A stretch of 64,000 bases of DNA from Echinometra lucunter (Eukaryota; Echinodermata; Echinoidea; Camarodonta; Echinometridae). Made by a program: the position numbers and the translations under genes. The notes below the pieces were generated by a model that did not search any database, was not told the origin of the DNA, and worked only from the letters and a program-made list of their open reading frames with translations. Location: positions 1,863,298-1,927,297 of the forward strand of contig CM057151.1 of NCBI GenBank assembly GCA_029962745.1, in the 5' to 3' direction. Shown in pieces: positions 40,111 through 52,340 of the stretch (position 1 is its first letter; the number at the start of each line of letters is the position of its first letter).

Positions 40111-42710
40111 ATGAAGCTTGTCTTTTGGGGAAAATATTTTAAAGTTTTAGTTTGTATATATTGCTCTTTACTAGTTAATGATGCAATCAGGGATGTCTCA
40201 GCCTCATTGCTTGAAAATGCTAATCCAATTGCAGTTTCATGGAGTTAGCCTGATTCTCCATATGTCCCATCAACCATCAACTTATATAACAATCTGGACC
40301 CATTGTAGCTTGGAGGGAAATTTGGCTCTGTTGTATGAACTTGCAGTGCATTGATAATTTGACAGTACTTGTCAAGCAACAATAATGCATCAAGAACAGA
40401 GACAGAGGAAGCTTATTGAAATGGTAACAAGGTGGGATTGACTGATGTAAGATAAAATCAAATTTCACAAATAGTGGCAAACTGGCTGGCAGTAAAGGAT
40501 ATGAATGGCAGTAAAGGATATGAATGCCATTACCAAACTCCTAATACTCAAGTAGGGTGGGATAATTTTAGAAGCCGACAAATATCCATGTTAGACCATT
40601 GCCATTACATGGCCAACAGATATTGTCTGTTCATATAAGTGTCACGTTCTTCTATGACTTTCGTGATACTCTTTTATGGGTAAGTGACATAGAGCAAGTA
40701 TTGTGTAATACTATACTTGAAATTTCTAGTGGATACTCCCATGCCTATTGCCAGGGCAGGTTTTAAGATGAATCACAGTTATTCTCATGTGAGATGATTG
40801 AATTTTCTCTCTGCTGCACCAAGTTTTCAATAGATTTGAAAATATGAAGAAGTTTTGCTTCACTTCAAGGAAATTTTTACCAGTATGATGCACTAAGAAC
40901 TCGAGTTCTTGACATCATATTCAATTAGACAGTTATGTGGATTTGTCTGATTCTTAATCAAGAAAATCATTTCTATGCATCAGAATATGCAATGTCAATC
41001 TCCTTTCATTGTTTAGTCAACCTGTGTTGTGATAAGATTGCTAAGGCGTTCTTGTGTTGGTTTCAGAATTATTCTTTTTGATGATGTTTTAGGTATATAG
41101 TAAGAGCCCTCTCGGAACCAAAAGTTTATATGCTATTGAATTAATTCAGGGAAATTTGTGATAACATAATCCATGAAACCATTTTTTGGTGCACTTTATG
41201 TGAAGTGGATTCAGCAATGATAAAATATTTCCAGTCAAGTTTGGCAATTGAATTGCTTGATGTGATTATGCTATATCATATTGCCCACTGTATAGTATGC
41301 TGATGGTACCAAAAGGGATGAATACATCAAATGTTATAATATATGTACCTCTTATCTTAGGTTTTAATTGTGTGTTGGCTTTTTCACCCCAATTATCACT
41401 TCTTTGAAATAAATATTCAGGCAAAATTTATTTATTTGTATAAAGCCAGAGGAGATGACATTTGATCATTTGTCTTAAATAGTTGATAAATAGTGACACA
41501 TTTTAATTGTGTATAGTATATCTTTAATTGTGTTTTGATGTTATTGTCACAGCTTGGTATTCTTTTGTAGTGTTATTCTTTCATCTATATTGAGATGATG
41601 TCTTTAAAGATGTTTTGGTCCAGATGGTATTCAATTTTTTTTCCCCTATATTATTGGATGTCTGAATTTATTGGCAAAGGAATGATTAGTTTTGTTAGTA
41701 TTTCTTCTTAAAGTAAGAAGTGTGGCACATGGTGACATACATCTTTACTCTTGAAGAAAAGGATTACATGAAGTTTTGTTTCTTTGGTACTCTTTGATAT
41801 ACTGGGTATCTTATTTCAATTTCATTAAAGAGGATACTCCTTTACATTTTCAAGTAGAGAACAAGTGTTTAGCTTTGGATTACATTAAAAAAAAAATCTT
41901 ACATTGATAGTATTCTGATTCAAAAGCAGAATTGATAATAGTTCTCAAGTTTTAAGAACTGGAATGAGTTACTTTTTTTTTTCTTAAGCAATTGGAAGCC
42001 CCTCAGAAGCTTCATGGGTAGCCAATTTTTAATCTGATTTTCTTTTTCAGTTCTTTACTGTATGTTAATGTACAAAATGTACTTCCTGTTACTACAGCTT
42101 TTGTTGAATTTTTGCTTTTTTCAAGACTGTGTTCTTTGTTTCAAATGAGATTGATATGTCAATACCTAAGAGAAAGATTCCTTGCCGCAAGCTTAAGTGT
42201 ATATACACTCCATTGTAAGTATGCTAGCATCTGTATATATGTATTATAAATATGTATGCACTGTAAATTACATTCTGAATGTAAATAGTTTTGATTATGT
42301 TGTGTCTGTTTATTTTGATATGATTGTAATTGTAAAACTGTACTGTCATTGTATTTCTGTGTTGGATAACTATTTTTGTACCTGTGTTGAATGTTCTGCT
42401 TTTCTCAGAGTAACTTCACAAATGGTTTTTAAAGAAAACCTTCTAACAATTGAAGTAGCAGAAATCTTGTTTTAAGTACATTGAAAAATTAAATTGTGTG
42501 ATTTCTATTTATTTGGCATGAAGTTCGTTCAGTTTTCATTGTTAAAAGAAAGAGTTCAATGTTGATTCTAAATTATTCCATAGCCGCCCTTCATTCTTCA
42601 TTGGCAGGACACTCTTACTTGGATGTGTTTTTTTTTTTTTTTCTTCTTCATAGAACTAGATTGTACAAAGTGTACATGTTTATGTATAATAAATTGCCTT
42701 TTGTCCACTG
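40111..42710 (+). other. KMT2E: KMT2E 3'UTR
   Basis: AT-rich noncoding sequence after the stop codon with no repeat family recognised. AATAAA occurs at 41408-41413 and 42688-42693, the latter followed by a GT-rich stretch, so alternative 3' ends of about 1.3 and 2.6 kb are plausible. Confidence 0.6.
42688..42693 (+). terminator. KMT2E: candidate distal KMT2E polyadenylation signal AATAAA
   Basis: Canonical hexamer in TATGTATAATAAATTGCC, with TTTTGTCC downstream. Chosen as distal site because the low-complexity intergenic region starts just after it. Confidence 0.45.
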
Positions 42711-42968
42711 AGCTAGAATGTATTGGTAATAATACAAATTTCTGGGTCAGATTAGCTCTATGCTAATTGGCCAGGCATCATAAAGAGAATAAATATATTA
42801 AAGACATCATAATGTTTCACTAATGCTTTGTCATATCTTTTGTTTATTTTGATGTGGTTATCAATGATTAAGTTTGAATTTGGGAGGGAGTCAAAGTAAA
42901 TGCTATTTCTTAGTGATAATTGAGAGAGGAGGAGAAGATAAAAGTGTGAGATATTGATAAGATTATGG

Positions 42969-42971
<3 letters not shown>

Positions 42972-43004
<33 letters not shown>
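42972..43004. repeat. (GA)n microsatellite
   Basis: About 16 perfect GA dinucleotides. Confidence 0.95.
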
Positions 43005-43008
<4 letters not shown>

Positions 43009-43073
43009 TGGGAGAGAATAAGGAGAGGGGTGAGGGGATAAGTAGTGAGAGAAACAAGATTATTGGAACTGTG

Positions 43074-43658
43074 AAAGGGGAAGTCCACAGTGAAATTTAG
43101 TTGGTTTTAATAAAAGTGAAAAAATAAAAAAATTGACTAATGGATCAGAGTAAGTCAAAGCAAAAGCTTATAAAACATTTGTGAATTTTTGAAGATGTAA
43201 TCATTCAAATAAAAAATATGCAACTTGGTCCACTACCATCTGCCCTGATCTGAAAATTGTATAAATTTTCATTTTCTTAATTTTTGAGGAAGGAATAGAT
43301 TTGTTTCATACAGAAGCAGACATGCAATGATTGTGTGCAATTAAGATCGCAAATATATTATTTTTTTAAAGTACAGAGCAAATGAAGATTGGAAGATATG
43401 TCACAAATTCTGGGGCCTGTAACATAAAGAGATGCAATCAATCTTACAATCAATTGTAGCTCTTAAGTACATGGTTTGCCATAGACTTACGATTCAAATC
43501 AATCGTAAGATTGATTGTATTTTTTATGATACAGAGCCAATTAAATCTAAAATTTTTCTAAACTTTCCTCTTTGTAAAATTAGATTAGGCTACAACATTT
43601 AATGATCTGTTTCTCTATATTTCTGTCTCTATAGAAACCAACTTGTCCCTTTTTATCA
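43074..43658. mobile_element. MITE-like repeat beginning AAAGGGGAAGTCCAC, with nested MITE
   Basis: Left end AAAGGGGAAGTCCAC. The reverse complement of a similar word (AAAAGGGACAAGTTGG) occurs near 43658, so the two may be ends of one element interrupted by the MITE at 43411-43540. The right end is uncertain. Confidence 0.4.
43411..43540. mobile_element. short foldback MITE, 130 bp
   Basis: Ends TGGGGCCTGTAACATAAA and, inward from the right, TTGGCTCTGTATCATAAA. Both arms continue with CAATCAATCTTAC. The element can fold into one hairpin. Confidence 0.7.
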
Positions 43659-43851
43659 AATAATGTTGTTGTCATCCTGATCATTTGGAGTCAATAAGTG
43701 ATGAAGGAGGGTAGTACAATGATAAGACATACAATGTGTAAGATTATTTGTTAAAAATATTTTTTGTTTTTGTTTATGTTTTTTTATAGTGGAGAAAAAG
43801 AGGCCCAAGGATAAGAGAGAGAACTATCTCCACTAAGAATAAAATTCTACA

Positions 43852-44603
43852 TTTTTATCCCTCTGCTCACTGAAGGTGGGTGCAGGAAGCATGTTTTCGG
43901 GTTGTCTGTCTGTCCGTCCATCCGTCCGCCCTGTTTTCATTCTCACGATAACTTAAGCACCATTTGACGGATCAACTTCAAACTTGGCTCATATATGTAT
44001 ATAGGAGGGACAATGATCTGATTAGATTTTGGGGTCACAAGGTCAAAGTTCAAAGGTCATAGAGGTCATTATATACATGAAAATGGCTCGTTCTCGCGAT
44101 AACTTAACCAGTTGACGGATCAGCTTCAAACTTGGCTCATGTGTGCATATGAGAGGGACAATGATCTGATTTTTTTTGTCGTCACGAGGTCAAAGGACAA
44201 AGGTCATAGAGGTCATAATGTACATGAAAATGGCTCGTTCTTGCGATAGCTTAAGAACCATTTGATGGATCAACTTCAAACTTGGCTCATGTATTTATAT
44301 GGGAGGGACAATGATCTGAATAGATTTTGGGTCACAAGGTCAATGTTCAAAGGTCATAGAGGTCATATACATGAAAATGGCTCATTCTCACGATAACTTA
44401 TGAACCAGTTGACGGATCAGCTTCAAACTTGGCTCATGTGTGCATATGTGAGGGACAATGATCTTATTAGAGTTGGGGGGTCACAAAGTCAAAGGTCAAA
44501 GGTCATGGATGTCATTATATACGTAAAAGTGATATATTTCTGATCTGGCAAAGCTAAGGTGGAGGCATAAATTTTGACCACACACAGTCAAGGGTTCATC
44601 TAG
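43852..44603 (+). mobile_element. HINE/Helentron-like element, copy 3
   Basis: Diverged copy: left TTTTTATCCCTCTGC and GCATGTTTTCGGGTTGTC; tandem units with AACTTCAAACTTGGCTCAT and TCAAAGGTCATAGAGG; right GGAGGCATAAATTTTGACC, TTGACCACACACAGTCAA as a decayed hairpin, and TTCATCTAGT. CTAG at 44600-44603. Confidence 0.65.
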
Positions 44604-45059
44604 TTTGTAGTTTCAAATAAAAAAACTGCATACTTCAAGCAGCAGTGTTTTAATCAGATATTTGGTGGAGGGAGTAATGGAACCCTTACTGTTTTATAGA
44701 GCATCTTAATACATAAGTGATTTCCATGCCCACCTTAAAGTATAATTACATTTGAAAGACAGCTTTGTTCATTTATTCCTCACTTGTGTTTGAATCCTTT
44801 GAATGAATCCATTTTCTATTTTCTTGTCTAGATATGCACAGTTCTCAAATCATTTTAATCTTCATTGAATGGTCTGTGGCAGCCCATCTCCCATTTCCTC
44901 TTTTTAACTTCTTGCTATTTTCTCCTCTTTTCCCCCTTATGTTTCCTGTCTGTTTGTCTTGTCTTTTCTTGTCTTGTCCCTCTTTCGTCTTGTCTTGTCT
45001 TATGTTATCTTGTCTTATTTCCTATTGTCCTTTCTCTTCTTTAATTGTCTCAAATGCGC

Positions 45060-45418
45060 AACGCATCGTTCATCTGGCGGAGTCCTCACTGTGTGACTGA
45101 ATCTGCAACTGTAATATATACTGCTGTTTCACCTACCTCTGTATCACACATTCTTCTGTTTTCTTTTCTTTACTTTCCCTTTTCTTTCTTGAGGAATCCA
45201 CGTCACTACAAGCATTGCTTTTTTGTGGATTTCTCTTTTCCAATATCATTTTTTTTTAATCTTTTAATACACTATGTCAAGCAGACATTTAATTTTTGTT
45301 TTGATGTTAATTAGAGGAAAAATGTTGTATGTTTGTTTATTTACGATATTTCTGCTTAAAAGAAGGGAAAAAAAATATGTCTTGTGTTATATTGGAAATA
45401 AAACCTGAACTTGAATTT
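45060..45418 (+). mobile_element. LINE 3' end relic (approximate limits)
   Basis: Ends GGAAATAAAACCTGAACTTGAA, a tail of tandem CTTGAA like the minus-strand relic at 31.13 kb. The 5' limit is not defined and no RT is readable. Confidence 0.35.
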
Positions 45419-45727
45419 ATGTGATTATCATATTTCTTGTAAACGTACATTGAGTATTTTCACTGCATATATTTAAGGTCATATTAGAACAATATTACCA
45501 GGGCAGAAATGCTGCTAACTCCCGTATCTTATATGCCTGTCCAAGTATCAATGTCTGAAGTTTGTGTTAGGTGCAAGTATTACAGGCTTATCTAGAAGAA
45601 AAACTGACAATGTAATTATTTAGCTTGGTATTTAGACAGGTCTGCATTCACATAGAATTACTGTTTGACAATCTGTAATCTTTCACTTGCTTTCTATGGA
45701 CAATATTTGAGGTCATAAACAAAATCA

Positions 45728-45900
45728 TTCTTGAAAGAAAGAAAAAAGAAGGGTTTTGGGAAAGATGAGAGAGAAGGAGTTGAGGAGGAGGAGGAGGAGG
45801 AGGAGGGGGGGGGGTAACAAGAAATAAGCGAGAGAGGGGAGCAAGACACAACAGATGAGAGAGAAAGAGAGAGAGAGGGGAGGGAGATGGAAAAGGAAGG
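45728..45900. repeat. purine-rich GA/GGA/G tract
   Basis: Almost pure purine on the + strand, including (GGA)n, a run of 10 G and (GA)n. Explains the Leu/Pro-rich open frames on the minus strand. Confidence 0.85.
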
Positions 45901-46079
45901 GGTAGAGATATTGATTATATGGTGTGTGGATGTAGGAAGCCGGGTAGGAAGTCATTTATTGAAAAATTTAGAACAATTGGATAGGATTCAGATGCAAATT
46001 AAGATTTCACAGTTGACATAACCGAAAATCCTAATTTATGCGTTTTGCATAATAAATCAATTTCCACCGAAATGCGCTC

Positions 46080-46367
46080 GTGATACTCACGGCATCCATC
46101 GATCCGCAATGAGCATCGCGGACGAGCGGACGGATGCATTTACGAGACCAAGGCCGTGTGTGTACGTACGCCCAAAGCGTACATACGCCCACATTATGCA
46201 CAGTATACAGTCGACATCGCATCACATACCGGACTTTACACTCAACAGCAGAAGTGATGTACTCCGAACAGCTGTTCTCCCGTGGTCGCACATCTGGATA
46301 TATGTAGGAAAAATACATCGATAGACACCATTTTGTCAACAAATCGCAAAGTGAAGTTGTAGTCAAA
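46080..46367 (+). promoter_or_regulatory. CADPS: CADPS promoter and 5'UTR region
   Basis: CpG-richer than its surroundings (ATCGATCCGC, CATCGCGGACGAGCGGACGG, GTACGTACGCCC). It ends in CAAAATG at the CADPS start. An inverted ATGCGTTTTGCAT with AATAAAT beside it (about 46037-46053) resembles POU-type sites. No TATA box is obvious. Exact start site unknown. Confidence 0.5.
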
Positions 46368-47165
46368 ATGTTAGATCCATCGTCAAGCGATGAAGACTCG
46401 GAAAATGACTATGAAGATGAGACGGATTCGCTGTCAGCACCCAGCCAGAGTGGGACTCGAATATGTGCATCCAGCAGCGACAGCTTACAAGCCAACAACT
46501 CGGTACAACCTAGCACAGGGCATCGCCAGTCGGTGGTTCGACCCGCCAGCCCTAGCCCGTCGCTTATCAGCGAGAGGGAGCGCAAGGAAGCAGAGAGGTT
46601 GGAAAAGGAAGAAGAAGATCATAAGAAAAGATTACAGCTGTATGTCTTTGTCATGAGATGCATTGCTTATCCTTTCAATGCTAAGCAACCAACAGATATG
46701 ATGAGAAGGCAAACGAAAGTCACCAAACCTCAGTTGCAGACGATCAAAGAGCGATTCCAAGCATTCATAAACGGTGAAACTCAGATTGTTGCTGATGAAG
46801 CATTTTGCAATGCTGTGCAAAGTTATTATGAGGTTTTCTTGAAGAGTGACCGTGTCCTCAAAATGGTTCTGAGTGGGGGATGCTCCTCCCACGACTTCAG
46901 AGAAGTGTTCAAGAATAATGTAGAGAAGCGGGTGAGAAGTTTGCCAGAAATAGATGGTTTGAGCAAAGAAACTGTGTTGAGTTCATGGATGGCTAAATTT
47001 GATGCCATCTATCGAGGAGAAGAGGATCCAAGGAAACAACCTCAAAGATTGTCAACATCTGCTGCATCAGAGCTCATTCTTAGCAAGGAACAACTCTATG
47101 AGATGTTTCAGAACATCTTAGGAGTCAAGAAGTTTGAGCATCAGTTACTGTTTAATGCCTGCCAG
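46368..47165 (+). CDS. CADPS: CADPS exon 1 (coding part)
   Basis: 266 codons from ATG to CAG|GTAAGG. An acidic/Ser-rich, poorly conserved N-terminus is followed by a charged helix ([20 protein letters not shown]) and the highly conserved N-terminal CAPS region. The frame continues past the donor for nine codons to a stop, which is intronic read-through. Confidence 0.95.
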
Positions 47166-47369
47166 GTAAGGGATAACGCAGTCATGTTTGCTTGATACCC
47201 CAGTACAGCATCCACACATCCAAGGGGGGGGGGGGGGGGGGGGAGGGGAGGTAAACAGATCTAATTTAATGGTAAGTTGAAATGGTCAAATCTTCTCTCC
47301 TGCTCTTCTTTGTTTTCTCCCCTCTTCTTGATCATTGTTGTCTTCATCCTCCTAGTTGTCATCATCATT

Positions 47370-47403
<34 letters not shown>

Positions 47404-47865
47404 CTCTCTTAAGTGTTTTAAAATGAAGTAACCCTTTCTTCACATTAAAAGTTCTTTGATATATCTTGGATAAATATCACTAAATGTACACCTGTTACCT
47501 TGATGCCATCTATCGAGGAGAAGAGGATCCAAGGAAACAACCTCAAAGATTGTCAACATCTGCTGCATCAGAGCTCATTCTTAGCAAGGAACAACTCTAT
47601 GAGATGTTTCAGAACATCTTAGGAGTCAAGAAGTTTGAGCATCAGTTACTGTTTAATGCCTGCCAGGTAAGGGATAACGCAGTCATGTTTGCTTGATACC
47701 CCAGTACAGCATCCACACATCCAAGGGGGGGGGGGAGGGAGGGGAGGTAAACAGATCTAATTTAATGGTAAGTTGAAATGGTCAAATCTTCTCTCCTGCT
47801 CTTCTTTGTTTTCTCCCCTCTTCTTGATCATTGTTGTCTTCATCCTCCTAGTTGTCATCATCATT

Positions 47866-47914
<49 letters not shown>

Positions 47915-50900
47915 CTCTCTTAAGTGTTTTAAAATGAAGTAACCCTTTCTTCACATTAAAAGTTCTTTGATATATCTTGGATAAATATCACTAAATGTAC
48001 ACCTGTTACCTTGTCTTGAAGTGTATAGGGTTTGTGCATTCATCTTATCTTAGACCTCTTTTACACCAGGCCTTGGGCTGCGGCCCACGCTTGGTGTAAA
48101 AGCTCAAAAATCAAATGCAGGGCCAAATGCGGGGCCAATTTCGTACCAGCTCTGGAGGTAGTCTCAGCCGCGGCCAGTTTTGGTGTAAGCGCGGAGCGGG
48201 GCCAAATGCGGGGCCATCTTCCGTTTTCAATGACGTCATAAAGCCAATATTGTAGAATTACAAACCGGGCGCGCGGGGGTAAAAAAAGGCTTTGTCAAAT
48301 TGTAGAGCGCTCCTACGACGAAACGTTGAAAGGATCTAGATACAGGCCGCAGCCGCGGTCCCGGTGTAAACGTACAAAATTGCAGGGCCCGGCCGTGGCC
48401 GCTTGGTGTAAAAGGGGTCTAAGTTGGAGGTTATAAAGGACATTGCACTATAGGTATACATGTATAAGGAGGCAGTTGTCGACAATAGGCAAGTAGTGTT
48501 CCAGAGCTGAGCAAGATTGCTGATCCAGTTTTTATCCAGAAAAAAAGGGGGGGGGGGGTGGGAAATTTTACGTGATCAATGTAATTTAACTGCAGTTGAA
48601 AGAATGGTATGGAAATGAGATATTTCATCATTCTAAAGTACAAAGAGCAAATATCTTCCTATAATTTTGCTGGTTATTGCAATGATTAAAATATCTTCAG
48701 CTACTGTATATTAGGTCGGCCACAGAAATTTACACAGCCCAACATGCGAATGCTCCCGTGTGGGGTTTGTGGAAGCCTTTGAAAGCACATGAGAATAGTT
48801 AATGATAAATACTTAATGAGAGAATCAATGGCTGTTTAGATTAATACACAATACAAAGGGGGGGGGGGAGGGGAAGGAGATATGCCGCTCCATCCTATGT
48901 TGGATGTATGATTAGTGAATTCTTGTGAAAGTCTGAGATACCCTCTATTCAGATTTCACTTTGAAACATTCATGGCCATCTAAAATTTGCTGATTAATCC
49001 TATCATTAAAAAAATAATAATAATGATAAGATGTAGTTACAGAAAAGTGTTAATTATTTTCAGCCCTGATTTCTCTCATCTGTATACAACAGTTTTACTA
49101 TTTGCTTCATGATAAGAAGTTCACTATACTTTATTCAACACAATGTAAAAGCTCTCGGGTGCCTGATCAAGTAATACATAATCCCAAACTTTTAAAACTG
49201 CTCTTATAGTTCCATATGAAGAATATACAAAATAAAGAACCATTATTTGTCACAGTAAAGCATTTTTCATCTTTTGTTATATTTCTGATACTGGTATGTG
49301 CTTCATGGTAAATCTCTTTGTATTTTTCATGTAAAGACTATTATTGATAATTCCATTTGAAGATATGAGCATTTTGCATTATTCAAGCCATTGTTCATTG
49401 CTTTTCTCTTATTCGTTTCATTCTGCATTATTTTATGCTTCATTACAAGTTCACTCCTATTTTATGTGAGAAAACATACTGCTTTTTTTTTTTAGCAGTA
49501 TTTGTGCTCATTGATTTTTATATTGTGAATTGATGTTTGAAACTGTGCCATGTAAATGCCTCATATTTCCATTTTATTTGATGGACAGTGAAAGAAGCCT
49601 ATATGAATCTTATGGACCTTATGAACATAATCTTTTTAATCAAATAAAGTTATATGAATCTTTTGTACATTATAGGAAAATGTGATTTTCTTTAAAAAAA
49701 CAGAAACATTATTTGCAAGGTTAACTGTAGAACTCTATTTGAGGCTTAATATGATGTTATGAAGCAAGATATAAACTTTCTGTTGTATGAGGAAAAGATC
49801 ATCAGATCTATTTATAACTTATTTAAGTCACATTCATTAATCACTGATGCATTCCAAAAAACTCTTCACTGAAATTGCAAACATAATTTACAAGATTACA
49901 AATAACAAAATCTCTTTGCTTACATAATATTTACGATTCCTGTGCCATCATGTCATAATCACAGTCTTATTTGGGATATAACCATACAATTCTCAGTTTC
50001 AGACAGACATCTGTACAATACAAATGTATTTATCATCATCATTAGTCATATTAATATGAAAAGATGTAAAATAATAGATAAGAATCACAGCCAACAAGAT
50101 AACAGGATAATAGGATTTACTGGTTAAAGAAAGCTGAAATTGTAACTTGAGCAGTTTATTGAAATTAATATTTTTGCTTCCTGACCACTTAAAAGCAATT
50201 CCATTTCCACATAGGAAGAACAGTCAGCTCACTTCAGATTCATAGTAAAACAATCATGCTGATAGTCCTGAATAACCAAATCCTTGAATTAAAAGAAGCT
50301 TAAACAAAAGTAAATTCCTCTATCTTATTCAGTACTGGTATAATGCTTGTTTGATTTTACAAGACATTTTTGTTCATTTGAAAATGGCACCATTTTCTGG
50401 TAATTCCATTACCAAGGTTATATACTACAATATATATATCATGAATGTAAGTAGAAAATTGTTGGAATGAAAGAGTTCTGGGCCCCGTTGCATAAAACTT
50501 ACCATTGATGGTAACTTTGCCATCAATGGTAACTTTGCCATCACTGGTAACTTCGTGGAAACCTTGAATTTGATTGGCTGCTGAGCACTGTTACCATGGT
50601 AGTTACCATTGATGGCAGAGTTACCATTAATGGTAAGTTTTATGCAACAGGGCCCAGGCGAAAAAATGGGCATATTTTCATAGTGTTAAATGGTAAAAAG
50701 GAAGGCAAGGTATAAAACAGCCACACAAACTCTAAAAATGTTAGTAATTCATGGAATTACATTTTGTAATTCCGTTACCGTGGAATGGCCCGTTATTAAA
50801 CTGCTATGTGTGCCAAACTTCACTAGACTGAAATAGATGAAGATATGAAACAAGTAGTACAAATAATGAAAGGATCTGATATGATTCAATAAGAATAACC

Positions 50901-52284
50901 CCCTTCACTCTGTACAGGTGGTAGCTGAGCAGGGGTCTAGAAATGTAGACTATGTTTAGCTTGCTCATGATAATTGCGATATCCAAAGCAGCCATTGGTA
51001 GCAGCATGCATTCATGATTAGACGTGTGTTATGCAGCTTACAGCGCCACGTATCACGCCAATACCAGGCGTTCGTTAGATGTGTGTTCTCATGCCTGCAA
51101 AGCTTTCGCCGTTGCACGCCATAGAGCAATGCATACCTTAGATACTGTGTGTTATAATACTTTCTGCGTGTTGCATGCCATTATTGGATGGAAGCAGCAG
51201 AGCAATGGTCGATGACGATGTATGCGAGGTCTACCCATTAATAATGCTTACACTGGTCTGTGTAGGCTCCTAATCATGCATGGAAGATAGAACATGTATA
51301 TCAAGTGAAGAAAAAAAAATGCAAAATGCATATACTTTGCAATAGGAAATACATGTAATGATTCTTTAAATGGCTTTTACATCTAATGTAGACATCTCAA
51401 TAAAGTTTCAGTATCTTTACAATAGCATGCAAGTGTTTTTTCATCACAATCTATTTCCATTAAACTACAAATCAACCATAGATTTCTATATTTTTGTGAA
51501 ATATTCTATAATGATATTTCAAATTATATATAGAATATTTCTGTTTGACAAATGCTTTATTATCATGTCAAACAAAGCTTCAGAGATGGCAAAGTGGTAC
51601 AGACCATTGGTCTTGTAACTTGGAGCATTTGAAACCAATTATGTAAGCTAAAGCCTTTTGGCATGGTATTAATCCTCAATAACTAAGTCCCTTGGATAGG
51701 ATTGACAGGTTTAGGTCCATGAGGTTGTTATTAAGAACATGTTCTTAATTTCTTAGCAGTCAAGTACAATAGGTCATCATTCACCATCATTTTCATTTGT
51801 TCAATACAATTTTTTTTTTGTTCTTTAATGATTTTCATGATTTTTTTTCTTCTTTTTCGACAAACTGAATTAAGATGATCCATTTAAGGTCTGCTCATTG
51901 ATAAGGTTTCCATTTGTCCACATCTCCTTGTTTTATAAATGTACATGTGAATGAATAAATGAAACAAAAAGATGTATATGTACATGTATAATAAGTTCAT
52001 ATCTAGAGTAGATAGAAGACATTACATCATAATCTCTGTGGCTTTCATGTGTTGTGTAGATTGCTATGGACATGTATATTTGTTCAAAGTTTTCATTTCT
52101 TTTCATTTTAATTAAATGATTTAGAAATGGTGTGGGGGTCATTTCCAACTTTTCATGATTTGACATTTTATAGCAAAAATATGCAGACTAAAATGTGTTG
52201 CGCATTGTATTTTCAGTTTTTTTTTATGTCAGTGTCTCACTAGTAATTGAATATGCTTCTTCATTTGAATTCTTTTATAGTGTA

Positions 52285-52340
<56 letters not shown>

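Larger units (their letters stand above)
42711..46099 (+). other. KMT2E-CADPS intergenic region
   Basis: No gene supported. Holds a GA microsatellite, an AAAGGGGAAGTCCAC repeat with a nested MITE, the third HINE-like element, a + strand LINE tail and a GA/GGA/G purine tract at 45728-45900. Confidence 0.6.
47000..48013 (+). repeat. 501-bp tandem duplication including the end of CADPS exon 1
   Basis: Unit 1 is 47000-47500 and unit 2 is 47501 to about 48013. The copies look identical except in a G-run (about 20 in unit 1, about 10 plus an interruption in unit 2) and a CAT-repeat, which is longer in unit 2. The duplication starts inside exon 1 and ends in intron 1. Confidence 0.95.

Noticed and set aside
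45645..45955. Leu/Pro-rich minus-strand frames
   Set aside because: They are the complement of the GGA/GA/G purine tract.
47484..47696. 70-codon CADPS-like frame as a separate gene or extra exon
   Set aside because: It is the tandem copy of exon 1; the ATG and first codons come from intron sequence at the duplication junction and there is no acceptor.
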